A stretch of 64,000 nucleotides of DNA, taken from the NCBI GenBank assembly GCA_003248655.1, contig QFPM01000005.1:1-64000 (forward strand), written 5' to 3'. The notes below the pieces were generated by a model. It was given only the letters and a program-made list of their open reading frames with translations. It had not been told where the DNA came from and did not search any database. A program made the position numbers and the translations under genes. Positions 32,810 through 41,183 of the stretch are shown here, in pieces; the stretch's first letter is position 1; each line of letters opens with the position of its first letter. This DNA comes from Microbacterium sp. Its GTDB lineage: Bacteria; Actinomycetota; Actinomycetes; Actinomycetales; Microbacteriaceae.

Positions 32810-33756
32810 TCCGCCTCCCGCTGCCTCGGGTCGATGACACGATGCACGAGGTCGACGACGAAGCCGACCACCAGGACGAACCCGGTGAGGATGAGGAGCT
32901 CACCCTGCACCTTCGGCAGATCGCGGCTGCCGACGTCGGCGACGAGCATGCGGCCGATGCCGGGCAGGTTGAACAGCTGCTCGATGACGACCGCGCCGAC
33001 GATGATGCCGGCGACCTGCAGGCCCAGCACCGTGATGATCGAGAGCCCGACGGTCGGCAGGCCGTGCCGGATGAGCGCCTGATCGCGCGTGAGGCCCTTC
33101 GCGGCGGCCGTGCGGACGAAGTCCTGCCCGACCGCCTGCAGCGTCGCCGAGCGGACGAATCGCATGAGCATCGCGCCCTCGATGACGCCGATCGTGATGG
33201 CGGGCAGCAGCAGCGAGTGGAACGCGGATGCCGGGTCGCCCCATCCCGAGCGCGGGAATCCCTGCGCGGGCAGCCAGCCGAGCCACACCGCGAAGACGAG
33301 GACGAGCATCATGCCAGCCCACACGACCGGCACGGCTGCGATCGCCTGCGCGCCCACGCTCAGCGCCGTGCCGTCGGCGTGGCCGCGGCGCATCGCCGAG
33401 ATGACGCCGAAGGGCAGAGCGATCAGGAGCGCGACGGTCATCGCCATGAGCCCGAGGGGGATCGTCACCTGGGCCTTCTGGGCGAGCTCGCTCGCCACGG
33501 ACGAGCCGGTGAGAAGCGACGTGCCGAGGTCTCCGCGCAACAGCCCGCCGATCCACGAGGCGTACTGCACCGGGAGCGGCTGGTCGAGCCCGAGCCGCTC
33601 GCGGATCGCCGCGAGCTGTTCGGGCGTGGAGTTCAGCCCGGCGATGAGCTGTGCCACATCGCCGGGCAGAACCCGCAGCGTCAGGAAGATGATCACACTG
33701 GCGACGAACAGACCCAGCACGAGCAGGGCCAGTCGCGTCAGCGCATAGCGGATCAC
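32806..33756 (-). CDS. Peptide-type ABC importer, permease (DppB-like)
   Basis: The 316-residue permease has LTLRVLPGDVAQLIAG early, as in the DppB subgroup, and an EAA-like loop RTAAAKGLTRDQALIRHGL (about residue 215), with six hydrophobic helices. It lies 14 nt after the binding-protein gene and forms the channel with the DppC-like permease. Confidence 0.9.
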   Translation of the reverse strand: MIRYALTRLALLVLGLFVASVIIFLTLRVLPGDVAQLIAGLNSTPEQLAAIRERLGLDQPLPVQYASWIGGLLRGDLGTSLLTGSSVASELAQKAQVTIPLGLMAMTVALLIALPFGVISAMRRGHADGTALSVGAQAIAAVPVVWAGMMLVLVFAVWLGWLPAQGFPRSGWGDPASAFHSLLLPAITIGVIEGAMLMRFVRSATLQAVGQDFVRTAAAKGLTRDQALIRHGLPTVGLSIITVLGLQVAGIIVGAVVIEQLFNLPGIGRMLVADVGSRDLPKVQGELLILTGFVLVVGFVVDLVHRVIDPRQREAE

Positions 33757-33770
33757 CGGTCGGTCGCGCC

Positions 33771-35279
33771 CTACTGGCTCTTGGTGAGCTCAGCGAGGTT
33801 GAGGCGCTCGTTCGTGTTGACGATCGGGAACCCGCTCACGCCAGTGCCCACCGCGACGACCGAGGCGCCGTTGTACAGCCAGTCGGCGGCCTGATCCTCG
33901 GCGACGATCTTCGCGGCCTGCTTCAGCAGGTCGGCGGCCTCGTCCGCGTCGGTTGCGGCAATCGAGTCGGCGTACAGCTTCTGCACCTCGGCGTTGTCGT
34001 AGGTGAAGTAGTAGTCCGGGTTCGCCCAGTTCTCGAAGTCGTGCGCCTCGGTGTGGAGCACGAAGCTCAGGTCGTAGTCCTTGTTGATGTAGACGTCGTT
34101 GATCCAGGCCGAGAACTCGACCGGGTTGACCTTGAGCGTGATGCCCACGTCGGCGAGGTTCGACACGAGGATCTGCGAGACGGTGGTGCCGTAGAACGAC
34201 GGAATCGTGAGAGTCAGCGTCGTGTTCTCGGCGCCCGCCTCGGCGAGGAGCTTCTTCGCGGCATCCGGATCGAAGGGCGCCGTCGACGAGAGGTCTTCGT
34301 AGCCCGGGTCGAGCTCGGGGATCGGGCCGTAGAGGGTCTGACCCGCCCCGAGCGCCGTGACGATGGCATCCTTGTCGATTGCCTGGCGGATCGCCTGGCG
34401 CACGCGCTTGTCGGCGAGCGGACCGCTCGTCGAGTTGAACGCGAGGGTGCCCTTGTCGGTCGACTTTCCGAGTCCGAGGGTGAAATCGCCGTTCGCCTCG
34501 ATCTGATCCCCCAGGGTCGCGTCGAAGCCGGTGACGACGTCGACCTCACCCGCGAGCGCGCCGCTGAGGGCTGCCTGCGTGTCGGGGATGTAGTCGAGCA
34601 CGACCTCCTTCACCTTCGCCTTGTCGCCCCAGTAGGCGTCGTTGCGTTCGAGGGTGATCGAATCGCCCTGCTTCCAGGAGGTGAGGATGAAGGGGCCCGT
34701 GCCGTTCGTCTTCGTCTTGCGGTCGATCGTGTCGCCCTGCTTGAAGATGAGGCCCGCGCGGCCGGTCAGGTTCCACAGGAGCGTCGAGTCGGGCGCCGAG
34801 AGCGTCAGCGTGATCGTCTGGCCGTCGGCCGTGATCGTCTCGACGTTCGCAAGTCGCGCCGAGTCGCGGTAGGCTGCGTTGTTCTTCAGCTCGGTGAGCG
34901 ACCAGACGACGTCGTCGGGGGTGAGCTCCTGACCGTCGTGGAAGGTCACACCCTCGCGGAGGGTGAACGTGTAGGTCAGGCCGTCGGAGGAGACGTCATG
35001 GCTGGATGCCAGGGTGTCGACGATCTCCTGATCGGGAGTGCGCGAGACGAGCCCCTGATACACGTTGTCGACGAGCACCTGGTCGAGCGCGGCGCCAGCC
35101 GTCTCGCGGATGTCGAGGTTGCCCGGCTCGAGGACGAGGCGGACGGCGACGGACGCGTCGGGGTCGGCCGGTCCGGCGGTCGTCGTGGGCGAGGGGGTCG
35201 CGCTGCCGGTGCAGGCGCTAAGCAGCAACGCTCCGGCCGCGAGCAATGCGGCGGCAGCGACGGTGGTGCGGCGGACCAT
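33771..35279 (-). CDS. Peptide-type ABC importer, substrate-binding lipoprotein (family 5)
   Basis: The 502-residue extracytoplasmic solute-binding protein has a lipoprotein signal (AAGALLLSAC, Cys about residue 23) followed by a Thr/Pro-rich linker and the family-5 fold. The linker is followed by RETAGAALDQVLVDNVYQGL, TFTLREGVTFHDG and GTGPFILTSW, conserved in peptide and nickel binding proteins. It is the first gene of the operon; ATG 35279 has AAAGGA about 11 nt upstream. The ligand cannot be predicted. A tandem repeat array at 35391-35490 precedes its promoter region. Confidence 0.9.
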   Translation of the reverse strand: MVRRTTVAAAALLAAGALLLSACTGSATPSPTTTAGPADPDASVAVRLVLEPGNLDIRETAGAALDQVLVDNVYQGLVSRTPDQEIVDTLASSHDVSSDGLTYTFTLREGVTFHDGQELTPDDVVWSLTELKNNAAYRDSARLANVETITADGQTITLTLSAPDSTLLWNLTGRAGLIFKQGDTIDRKTKTNGTGPFILTSWKQGDSITLERNDAYWGDKAKVKEVVLDYIPDTQAALSGALAGEVDVVTGFDATLGDQIEANGDFTLGLGKSTDKGTLAFNSTSGPLADKRVRQAIRQAIDKDAIVTALGAGQTLYGPIPELDPGYEDLSSTAPFDPDAAKKLLAEAGAENTTLTLTIPSFYGTTVSQILVSNLADVGITLKVNPVEFSAWINDVYINKDYDLSFVLHTEAHDFENWANPDYYFTYDNAEVQKLYADSIAATDADEAADLLKQAAKIVAEDQAADWLYNGASVVAVGTGVSGFPIVNTNERLNLAELTKSQ

Positions 35280-35390
35280 GATGGAGGATTCCTTTCGCAG
35301 GGTTCGGCGCGTGGGTGCTGTTGTGCGCCGACCGGACTCGGGTGCGGGTAACAGCCTAGGCTCCCCGGGCATTCCCGCGGTTGTCGCTCG

Positions 35391-35490
35391 TCACGAGGCG
35401 ACGCCGGGCGTCATACGGCGATGCCGTGCGTCATAGGTCGACGTGGTTCGTCATAGGTCGACGGGGTTCGTCACGCGGCGTCGCCGACGA
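35391..35490. repeat. Tandem array of 20-bp units
   Basis: Four consecutive 20-mers at 35391, 35411, 35431 and 35451 begin TCACGAGGCG, TCATACGGCG, TCATAGGTCG and TCATAGGTCG, each ending in GCG or TCG; the last two differ at one position. A fifth, degenerate unit (35471-35490) supplies the hydrolase stop codon. The array sits between the hydrolase 3' end and the binding-protein promoter. Confidence 0.85.
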
Positions 35491-36403
35491 TATCCGCGAT
35501 GTCCGCCAGGAGGGCGGCTAGCGGGACGGGTAGCTCTTCTTGCACGTTGTGGCCGGAGGGCACCTCGACGATCGTGGCGGTGGGGATGCGGTCGCGCAGC
35601 TCCGCGGCATCCGCGGGCGTCACGAAGCCGCGTTCGCCGCGGACGAGCGTGAGGGGGGAGGCGGTGGCGGCGAGGTCGTCCCACCCGGATGCCGAGAGGA
35701 GCCCCCGTAGCGCCGACTGCTGCTCCTGCGCCGCCTGCGCGGCGGCAGGATCGGCCGCGAGCGCGTTCGCGATGTGGGCGAAGTGGTGCTTCCACTCGAC
35801 GCGGCCGTCGTCGCGGATCCGCGAGTTGAGAAACACTCCGCGCTCGGTCGCCTCGCGCGTACCGCCGAGGCCGAACGACAGTGCCCGCTCGACGAGCTCG
35901 TCGCGGCTCGCCCAGTCGGTCGGGCCCGCGAAGAACGCGGCGATCGACGCGGCATCCCCGTTCGGATCGATGCCCGGCGTGATGTCGACGATGACGAGCT
36001 CGCGCACGAGCTCGGGGTGGGTCGCGGCGAGGGATGCCGCCGTGAGCCCCCCGAGGGACTGGCCGACGAGCACCTGCGGGCGGTCCGTCCAGGCGGCGAT
36101 CGCCGGCGCGATGTCGGCGGCGAGGGCGGGGCCGGTGTACGCGGCATCCTGCCGCCACGACGAGTCGCCGTGGCCGGGGAGGTCGAGCGCGAGCGCCGGG
36201 AGACCCAGCGCGAGCACGGTCGTGTCCCACGTGTGGGCATTGAGGCCCGCGCCGTGGAGGAACGTCACCTCGGGCGGAGCGTCGCCGTACTGCAGCGCGC
36301 TGACCGTGCGGCCGTCGTCGAGGGTATGGGTCAGGCGCCGCACGGGCGGGGCGACGACGCCCAGCTCGGCCGCCTGCGCGGGCAGGAACGAGAACTCATC
36401 CAT
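35471..36403 (-). CDS. Alpha/beta fold hydrolase
   Basis: The 310-residue hydrolase has an HGAGLN oxyanion loop (about residue 50), the nucleophile elbow VGQSLGGLTA (Ser about 120) and a final His in SGHNVQEE (about 285). The substrate is unknown; the profile is that of general esterase or epoxide-hydrolase-like proteins. ATG 36403 follows GACAAT by 6 nt. Its stop codon lies inside the fifth unit of the 20-bp repeat array. Confidence 0.8.
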   Translation of the reverse strand: MDEFSFLPAQAAELGVVAPPVRRLTHTLDDGRTVSALQYGDAPPEVTFLHGAGLNAHTWDTTVLALGLPALALDLPGHGDSSWRQDAAYTGPALAADIAPAIAAWTDRPQVLVGQSLGGLTAASLAATHPELVRELVIVDITPGIDPNGDAASIAAFFAGPTDWASRDELVERALSFGLGGTREATERGVFLNSRIRDDGRVEWKHHFAHIANALAADPAAAQAAQEQQSALRGLLSASGWDDLAATASPLTLVRGERGFVTPADAAELRDRIPTATIVEVPSGHNVQEELPVPLAALLADIADIVGDAA

Positions 36404-36534
36404 TCCGCCATTGTCACGCATGCGCCGGGGCGGCGGACTATTGCGACGGGGCGTGACGGGTCTAGCTGTCGGCCACGAAGAGGTTGATGCGACGAGTTAG
36501 TACAAAGGTGCTATACAAGCAGGCGCAACAATGC

Positions 36535-36556
36535 TAGAGTTAGAACATGAGTTCTC
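36535..36556 (+). promoter_or_regulatory. -10 box and SOS (LexA)-like box over the start of the DUF222/HNH gene
   Basis: TAGAGT (36535-36540, preceded by TGC) ends 6 nt before ATG 36547. GAAC-ATGA-GTTC (36543-36554) contains the start codon and fits the core GAACN4GTTC of actinobacterial LexA sites. A bound LexA would cover the transcription start. Confidence 0.55.
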
Positions 36557-37893
36557 CTATCCATGCGCTGAGCGAGGCGGTTGCCGCGCTCGCTGTGGCG
36601 TGGCCGGGGGAGCGGGTCGAGGGGTGCGAGGCAGCGCGTCTGGTCGAGATGAACCGTCTCGTCGGGCAGGTGCGTCGACTGGCGGATGCCGCGGCGATGC
36701 AGGTCGCGTCCGAGATTGCGCGGCAGTCGCGACCCGAGCTGGGTGCCGACTTGCTCGCGAAGCGGCAGGGTCACCGGAACGCGACGACGATGCTCGCGAC
36801 GACGCTGGGCACGACGACCGGCGAGGCGGCGAAGCTCGTCGAGGTCGGCGTCGTGACGGCGCCGCAGCTGCTGCTGACGGGTGAGGCCGCGCCCGCGCGG
36901 CATCCGTTCGTCGCCGACGCCGTCACGGCGGGCCGGATCGGGCGCGATGCCGCGGCCGCGATCATTCGGATGCTCGACGGGGTCTGCGACCGAGTCGGCC
37001 CCGCCGGGCTCGACGAGGCCGAGAAGCTGCTCGTCGAGCGGGCGGAGGGTCTCGAGCTGCACGCCGTGCAGAAGCTGCTGTTGCGCGCCGAGGCGCATCT
37101 CGATCCCGACGGCGTCGAGCCGAAAGAAGACGATCTGCGGGCGCGCACGTTCCTGTCGGTTCGGCAGGATGCCTCGGGCGGCGTGGCACTCAAAGGACTC
37201 TTCGACCCCGCGCGCGGCGCGGTGGTGCTGAACCTCATCGAGGCGATGGTGACCGTCGAGCTCGGTGAGCAGCGCGACGCGGGCACGAAAGGCAACGGAT
37301 TGCCGCCGCGCCCGATCCCCGAGATGCAGGCCGACGCGCTCATTGCGGTGTGCGAGCACTACACGGGGTGCGGCCGAACCGATGAGCCCCTGCCGGGGGC
37401 GACCGTGATCGTGCGCGTGACACTCGACGACCTGCAGGCGGGCACGGGCGTCGGCCTCATCGACGGGCTTGACCAGCCCGTATCCATCGGCACGGTGCGC
37501 CGCGTGGCGGCCGACGGCGGAGTGATCCCCTGGGTGATGGGCGGTAAGTCGGAGATCCTCGACTGGGGCCGCCGAAAGCGACTGTTCACCCGGGCGCAGA
37601 AGCGAGCGATCACCACTCGCGACGGCGGATGCATCGGGTGCGGGGCGCCACCCGGTCGCTCGAAAGTCCACCACATCGACTGGTGGCGGCACGGCGGCAA
37701 GACCGACTGCTCGAACGGATGCCTGCTGTGCGATTCGTGCCACCACCTCGTGCACGACCAGGGGTGGGAGATCCGTATTGACGGCGAAGGTGTGGATGCC
37801 GCGGTGTGGCTGATTCCGCCACCGCACGTCGACCCGGGGCGCACGCCCCGACCGGCCGCGGCTCGTCGCGTCAACTACGGCCCTGCCGCGTGA
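36547..37893 (+). CDS. DUF222 and HNH endonuclease domain protein (13E12 type)
   Basis: The 448-residue protein has an N-terminal DUF222 helical domain (about residues 1-300) and a C-terminal HNH nuclease domain with CIGCGAPPGRSKVHHIDWW (about residue 360) and LCDSCHHLVHD; the two Cys pairs can bind structural zinc and HHID carries the catalytic His. This is the 13E12 repeat family abundant in actinobacteria, several mycobacterial members of which have LexA boxes. Its biological role is unclear. An SOS-like box overlaps the start. Confidence 0.88.
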   Translation: MSSPIHALSEAVAALAVAWPGERVEGCEAARLVEMNRLVGQVRRLADAAAMQVASEIARQSRPELGADLLAKRQGHRNATTMLATTLGTTTGEAAKLVEVGVVTAPQLLLTGEAAPARHPFVADAVTAGRIGRDAAAAIIRMLDGVCDRVGPAGLDEAEKLLVERAEGLELHAVQKLLLRAEAHLDPDGVEPKEDDLRARTFLSVRQDASGGVALKGLFDPARGAVVLNLIEAMVTVELGEQRDAGTKGNGLPPRPIPEMQADALIAVCEHYTGCGRTDEPLPGATVIVRVTLDDLQAGTGVGLIDGLDQPVSIGTVRRVAADGGVIPWVMGGKSEILDWGRRKRLFTRAQKRAITTRDGGCIGCGAPPGRSKVHHIDWWRHGGKTDCSNGCLLCDSCHHLVHDQGWEIRIDGEGVDAAVWLIPPPHVDPGRTPRPAAARRVNYGPAA

Positions 37894-37951
37894 GGCGTGC
37901 CGGGCGTCGGCCGCGCGGCGTGCGACCCCGCCGCCGCAATAGGCTGGATGC

Positions 37952-38434
37952 ATGAGTTCGGAACGTCGCGTGCACCTGTCCCGTTCGGCCCGGCCGGCGT
38001 ACGACGCGCTGGAGGCGTTCTCCAAGACGGTCGGGACGATTGCCGCCGAAGCGGGCATCGACGAGCGGCTGAAAGAGCTCGCGCTCATCCACTCGTCGCA
38101 GCTCAACGGCTGCGCCTACTGCGTGCGCGTGCACGTCGATCGCGCCGTCGCGGTGGGCATCACCGCCGACGAGATCGCACAACTGGCCGCGTGGCGCGAG
38201 TCGGGAGTCTTTACCGCCCGCGAACGCGCGGCCCTCGAACTCGCCGAGCGCTACGTGCGCATTCACGAAGACGGCATCCCTGACGAGGTCTACGATCGCG
38301 TCGGCGGCATCCTGAGCGAGCAGGAGTACGTTGCGCTCAGCTGGCTGTTCGTTTCGATCAACGCGTTCAACCGCGTGACGATCGCAGGCAAGTACCTCGT
38401 GCCGCCGCGCCGCGCGGGCGGTGCGTCAGAATGA
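37952..38434 (+). CDS. Carboxymuconolactone decarboxylase / AhpD-like peroxidase
   Basis: The 160-residue helical protein has the redox motif NGCAYCVRVHVDRA (about residues 51-64), matching the CxxC-xxxH centre of AhpD-like alkylhydroperoxidases. It probably reduces peroxides or acts as a thiol-redox partner. TAGGCT ends 6 nt before ATG 37952. ATGA overlap with the phosphatase gene indicates coupling. Confidence 0.85.
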   Translation: MSSERRVHLSRSARPAYDALEAFSKTVGTIAAEAGIDERLKELALIHSSQLNGCAYCVRVHVDRAVAVGITADEIAQLAAWRESGVFTARERAALELAERYVRIHEDGIPDEVYDRVGGILSEQEYVALSWLFVSINAFNRVTIAGKYLVPPRRAGGASE

Positions 38435-39177
38435 CCGCGAACGTCAACGTTCCGGTGATCGCCGGGGCGATGAACTCCCGCGACATCGGTGGATTTCCCG
38501 CGGATGCCGGGGTCACGCGCTCCGGCGTGCTTTTCCGCTCGAGCTCTCTCGCGCGCCTCGGCGACGAAGGCCGCGACGCACTGCGGGCACACGGCATCCG
38601 ACGCATCATCGATCTGCGCGACGAGGATGAAGCGCGCGCCGAACCCAGCCAGACCGACGGCCTCGGCATCGAGACGGTGCGGGCACCGCTGTTCCTCGGG
38701 TCGACGGCATCCTTCTTCGTCGAAGACGTGTCACTGCGCAGCATGTACCGCGGGCTCATCGACACCGCCGCATGCCGCATCGTCGACGTCGTGCGGGCCG
38801 TGCTCGGTGCTCAGCCCGTGCTCGTGCACTGCACCGTCGGCAAGGACCGCACGGGTGTGACCGTCGCCCTCATGCTCGACGCGGTCGGCGTCGAGCGGGA
38901 TGCCGTGATCGCCGACTATGCCCGCACCGAGACACTCCTTCCGCCCGAGCGAAACGCGCGCATCGTCGCGTACCTGCGCCAAGCGCACCCCGAGGCGCGA
39001 AACCTCGAAGAGCTCGCGACGCGTTCGCCCGCGCCGGTGATGCGTGAGCTCCTCGACGATCTCGACGCGCGGTTCGGCTCGACCGCGGGGTACCTGCGGG
39101 CGCACGGCATCACGGGCGATGAGCTCGCGCAGCTCAGGCGGACGCTCGTCGACGAAAGCGGCGATCTCAACGCCTGA
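38431..39177 (+). CDS. Tyrosine-protein phosphatase (PtpB-like dual-specificity fold)
   Basis: The 248-residue protein has N-terminal NSRDIGGFP, typical of this group, and the P-loop HCTVGKDRTG (Cys about residue 132). Lipid or phosphotyrosine substrates are known for relatives such as mycobacterial PtpB. ATG 38431 overlaps the AhpD-like gene by 4 nt, pairing a phosphatase with a redox protein. Its stop lies within the iron box that controls the next gene. Confidence 0.85.
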   Translation: MTANVNVPVIAGAMNSRDIGGFPADAGVTRSGVLFRSSSLARLGDEGRDALRAHGIRRIIDLRDEDEARAEPSQTDGLGIETVRAPLFLGSTASFFVEDVSLRSMYRGLIDTAACRIVDVVRAVLGAQPVLVHCTVGKDRTGVTVALMLDAVGVERDAVIADYARTETLLPPERNARIVAYLRQAHPEARNLEELATRSPAPVMRELLDDLDARFGSTAGYLRAHGITGDELAQLRRTLVDESGDLNA

Positions 39178-39206
39178 GGTAAGGCTCGCCTAAAACGGCG
39201 TATAGT
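39175..39206 (+). promoter_or_regulatory. DtxR/IdeR-type iron box and -10 of the SIP-like gene
   Basis: Positions 39175-39193 (TGAGGTAAGGCTCGCCTAA) match the DtxR/IdeR consensus at 14 of 19 positions by my count and keep the AGG...CCT palindromic ends. TATAGT (39201-39206) ends 9 nt before ATG 39216, so the box covers the -35 region. Confidence 0.6.
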
Positions 39207-39215
39207 GGAAGCATC

Positions 39216-39704
39216 ATGGCCACTCTGATCGAGCACTCCGTCGCGCACGACGCGCGCGCCTGCAGGGCGCCGCGTCACGCCCGCGTGCAGCAGCTGATCA
39301 CGGCCGACGAGACCTCGCTCGTCGAGCTCGAGACGCTCATCGCGACCCTGCCGATCTGCTCGACAGGTCGCGTGTTCGTCGAGGTGCCCGATGCGTCATG
39401 GGTCTTCGACTTGGCCGTCCCGGCGCGCATGATCGTGACGTGGCTCGACCGCTCCGAGCGCACCGGCGACCCCGGCACCGGCCGCGCCTGCGCGCCCGGT
39501 CAGGCGCTCGCCCGCGCCGTCACCGCGTGGGCCGACGAAATGCTGTGCCCGAGCGACGAGGCGTGCGCCGGTGGCACCGACATCCAGCTGCTCGGCGGGT
39601 TCCTCGGCACGGCCGACATCTTCGATCACCTCACCGGCGCTCTCGGCATCGACGCGGATGCCGTGCACACGCCCGAGCGCTTCGGGCTCGCCGCTCGCCA
39701 CTGA
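39216..39704 (+). CDS. Stand-alone siderophore-interacting protein (SIP) C-terminal-like domain
   Basis: The 162-residue protein has ITADETSLVELETLIATLP, FVEVPDASWVFDLAVP and VTWLDRSE, matching the NADPH-binding half of siderophore-interacting ferric reductases, but the N-terminal FAD domain is missing. It contains Cys-rich segments (CAPGQALA, CPSDEACAGG) not usual in SIP. It may assist iron release or bind flavin reductase partners. Iron repression is expected from the upstream box. It ends in front of a 16-bp tandem repeat and converges with the metallopeptidase-like gene. Confidence 0.7.
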   Translation: MATLIEHSVAHDARACRAPRHARVQQLITADETSLVELETLIATLPICSTGRVFVEVPDASWVFDLAVPARMIVTWLDRSERTGDPGTGRACAPGQALARAVTAWADEMLCPSDEACAGGTDIQLLGGFLGTADIFDHLTGALGIDADAVHTPERFGLAARH

Positions 39705-39707
39705 GTC

Positions 39708-39771
39708 CCGCGCTCGCGACCCCCGGCGCTCACGACTAGCGGCGCTCACGACTAGCGGCGCTCACGACCCG
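39708..39771. repeat. Tandem array of four 16-bp units between convergent genes
   Basis: Units at 39708, 39724, 39740 and 39756 read CCGCGCTCGCGACCCC, CGGCGCTCACGACTAG (twice) and CGGCGCTCACGACCCG. The stop codon of the minus-strand gene (39762-39764) lies inside the last unit. Confidence 0.85.
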
Positions 39772-40211
39772 CGCGGCACGTAGTTTCCGTCTTCGAGCCC
39801 GGCGAGGATCTCGAACCGATTGGTCAGCGGATTGCGCCCGGCGACGAGGTACAGCAACGGCATGAGAAAGCCGTAGCGACGCCACTGGCGCGCGTGCACC
39901 GCCTCGTGCGCGAGCACCCGGTCGGTGACGACGGCGGAGCCGGTGAGGTAGCAGCCGCCGACGCACACGCCGCCCCGGCCGAAGGCCCACCCCGGCATCC
40001 CGGTGAAGACCCACAGGCCCCCGCGGCGCGACACGCGCCCCGTCGACCACAGGCCGCCCCAGACCCAGCCGACGGCGGTTCCCCACCAGTAGCCGACGAG
40101 GCTCACGGGCGAGTCGAGCAGGATGCCGGGGATGAACCGGTCGAGCTGTTCGCCGCGCGCGACGGCCCGCTCGGCGCGCTCGCGCCAGCCCGCGGGCGGG
40201 CGAGGGGTCAC
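39762..40211 (-). CDS. HExxHxxQW metallopeptidase-like membrane-associated protein
   Basis: The 149-residue protein has a hydrophobic, Trp- and Gly-rich N-terminal half. Then come HEAVHARQWRRYG (about residue 100), a Y, and NRFEILAGLEDGNY near the end, giving His, His and a downstream Glu as possible zinc ligands. I do not recognise a named family. The same arrangement (GLxVxT...GG..VG..T...HExxHxxQW...NxFExxAGL) occurs in the RHS tail at 1-1468, so they are probably homologous. GTG 40211 overlaps the stop of the arginase-family gene by 4 nt. Confidence 0.55.
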   Translation of the reverse strand: MTPRPPAGWRERAERAVARGEQLDRFIPGILLDSPVSLVGYWWGTAVGWVWGGLWSTGRVSRRGGLWVFTGMPGWAFGRGGVCVGGCYLTGSAVVTDRVLAHEAVHARQWRRYGFLMPLLYLVAGRNPLTNRFEILAGLEDGNYVPRGS

Positions 40212-41152
40212 GCGAGTGCCCCGACGACCCGCAGGATCGTGCCGAGGTCGTCGACCGCGGCCGCGGCGGATGCCGGGGCGAACCCCGCGATCGAGGCGCC
40301 GACCAGCGGCGCGACGCCCCGCGCGGCGCGGATCGCCGCGACCAGCTCGTCGAGCGAGAGCCCGAACGGCACCGGGAGCGCGACTCCCGTGATCGCCGCC
40401 GGGTCGAGCACGTCGAGGTCGACGTGGATGTACAGCGCCGCCGCGCCCGTTGCCGCGACGGCTTCGGCGAGGGCGCTGGCATCCGCCAGCGCGGTGACAT
40501 CGACGACGCGTATCCCGCGCTGCGCGATCAGATCGACCTCGGCGTCGTCGAGTTCGCGCGCACCCGCGAGGATCACCCGGTCGGCGGGCACGGGGCCGCT
40601 TCCGGGCAACGGCAGCTCGTCGAACACGGCGCGCAGGGCCATTCCCGCGAAGGCGCCCGAGGGCGACGACTCGGGCGCGTTGAGGTCACCGTGCGCGTCG
40701 AACCAGACGACCGCAAGCCGCTCGTGGCGCGCCGCCGCGTGCGCGATCGCGGGCACGGCGACGCCGCAGTCGCCGCCGACGACGATCGGCACGTCGTGGA
40801 CCGGCGTCTCGCCGGCAGGGCCGGCGGCATCGCCGGCGGCGGGGGAGGCGCCGGCATCCGTCGGCACGTCGCCCGCGGTCGTCGGCGTGGTCACGGGGGA
40901 GGCACCGGCATCCGTCGTCGCATCGCCCAGGGCTCCGGCGAGGGTGTCCGCGAGCGCATCGCGCACGCGCGTGAGCGCGCTGAAGCGGCGGATGCCGGTG
41001 TCGAGCGACTCGCCGGCGGAACTCGGCACCTCGACGCGGACGGTCGCGGCGCGCGGCAGGTCGCCGGCGATCGCCTCGGCGCCGTCGGCGAGGTGCATCG
41101 CGCGCGCCGCGGGAGAGCCCTGCCACTGCGGGACGACGAAGAAGCGCGTCAT
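40208..41152 (-). CDS. Arginase/agmatinase family ureohydrolase
   Basis: The 314-residue protein has the manganese-binding motifs GGDCGVAVP (about residue 148), WFDAHGDLN (about 173) and HVDLDVLDP (about 255) of arginase, agmatinase and formimidoylglutamase. Substrate specificity is not readable. ATG 41152 begins MTRFFVVPQWQG. A low-complexity insert of about 40 residues (repeated TDAGASP, encoded by a doubled 23-nt word) sits just before the GGDCG motif, so the fold must tolerate a flexible loop. Its stop overlaps the start of the metallopeptidase-like gene. Confidence 0.82.
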   Translation of the reverse strand: MTRFFVVPQWQGSPAARAMHLADGAEAIAGDLPRAATVRVEVPSSAGESLDTGIRRFSALTRVRDALADTLAGALGDATTDAGASPVTTPTTAGDVPTDAGASPAAGDAAGPAGETPVHDVPIVVGGDCGVAVPAIAHAAARHERLAVVWFDAHGDLNAPESSPSGAFAGMALRAVFDELPLPGSGPVPADRVILAGARELDDAEVDLIAQRGIRVVDVTALADASALAEAVAATGAAALYIHVDLDVLDPAAITGVALPVPFGLSLDELVAAIRAARGVAPLVGASIAGFAPASAAAAVDDLGTILRVVGALA

Positions 41153-41183
41153 GCCGTCATCCTCGCGCATCTTGGCCGCACGC

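Noticed and set aside
35391..39771. Tandem arrays as CRISPR
   Set aside because: Units are contiguous with no unique spacers and there are no cas genes in the window.
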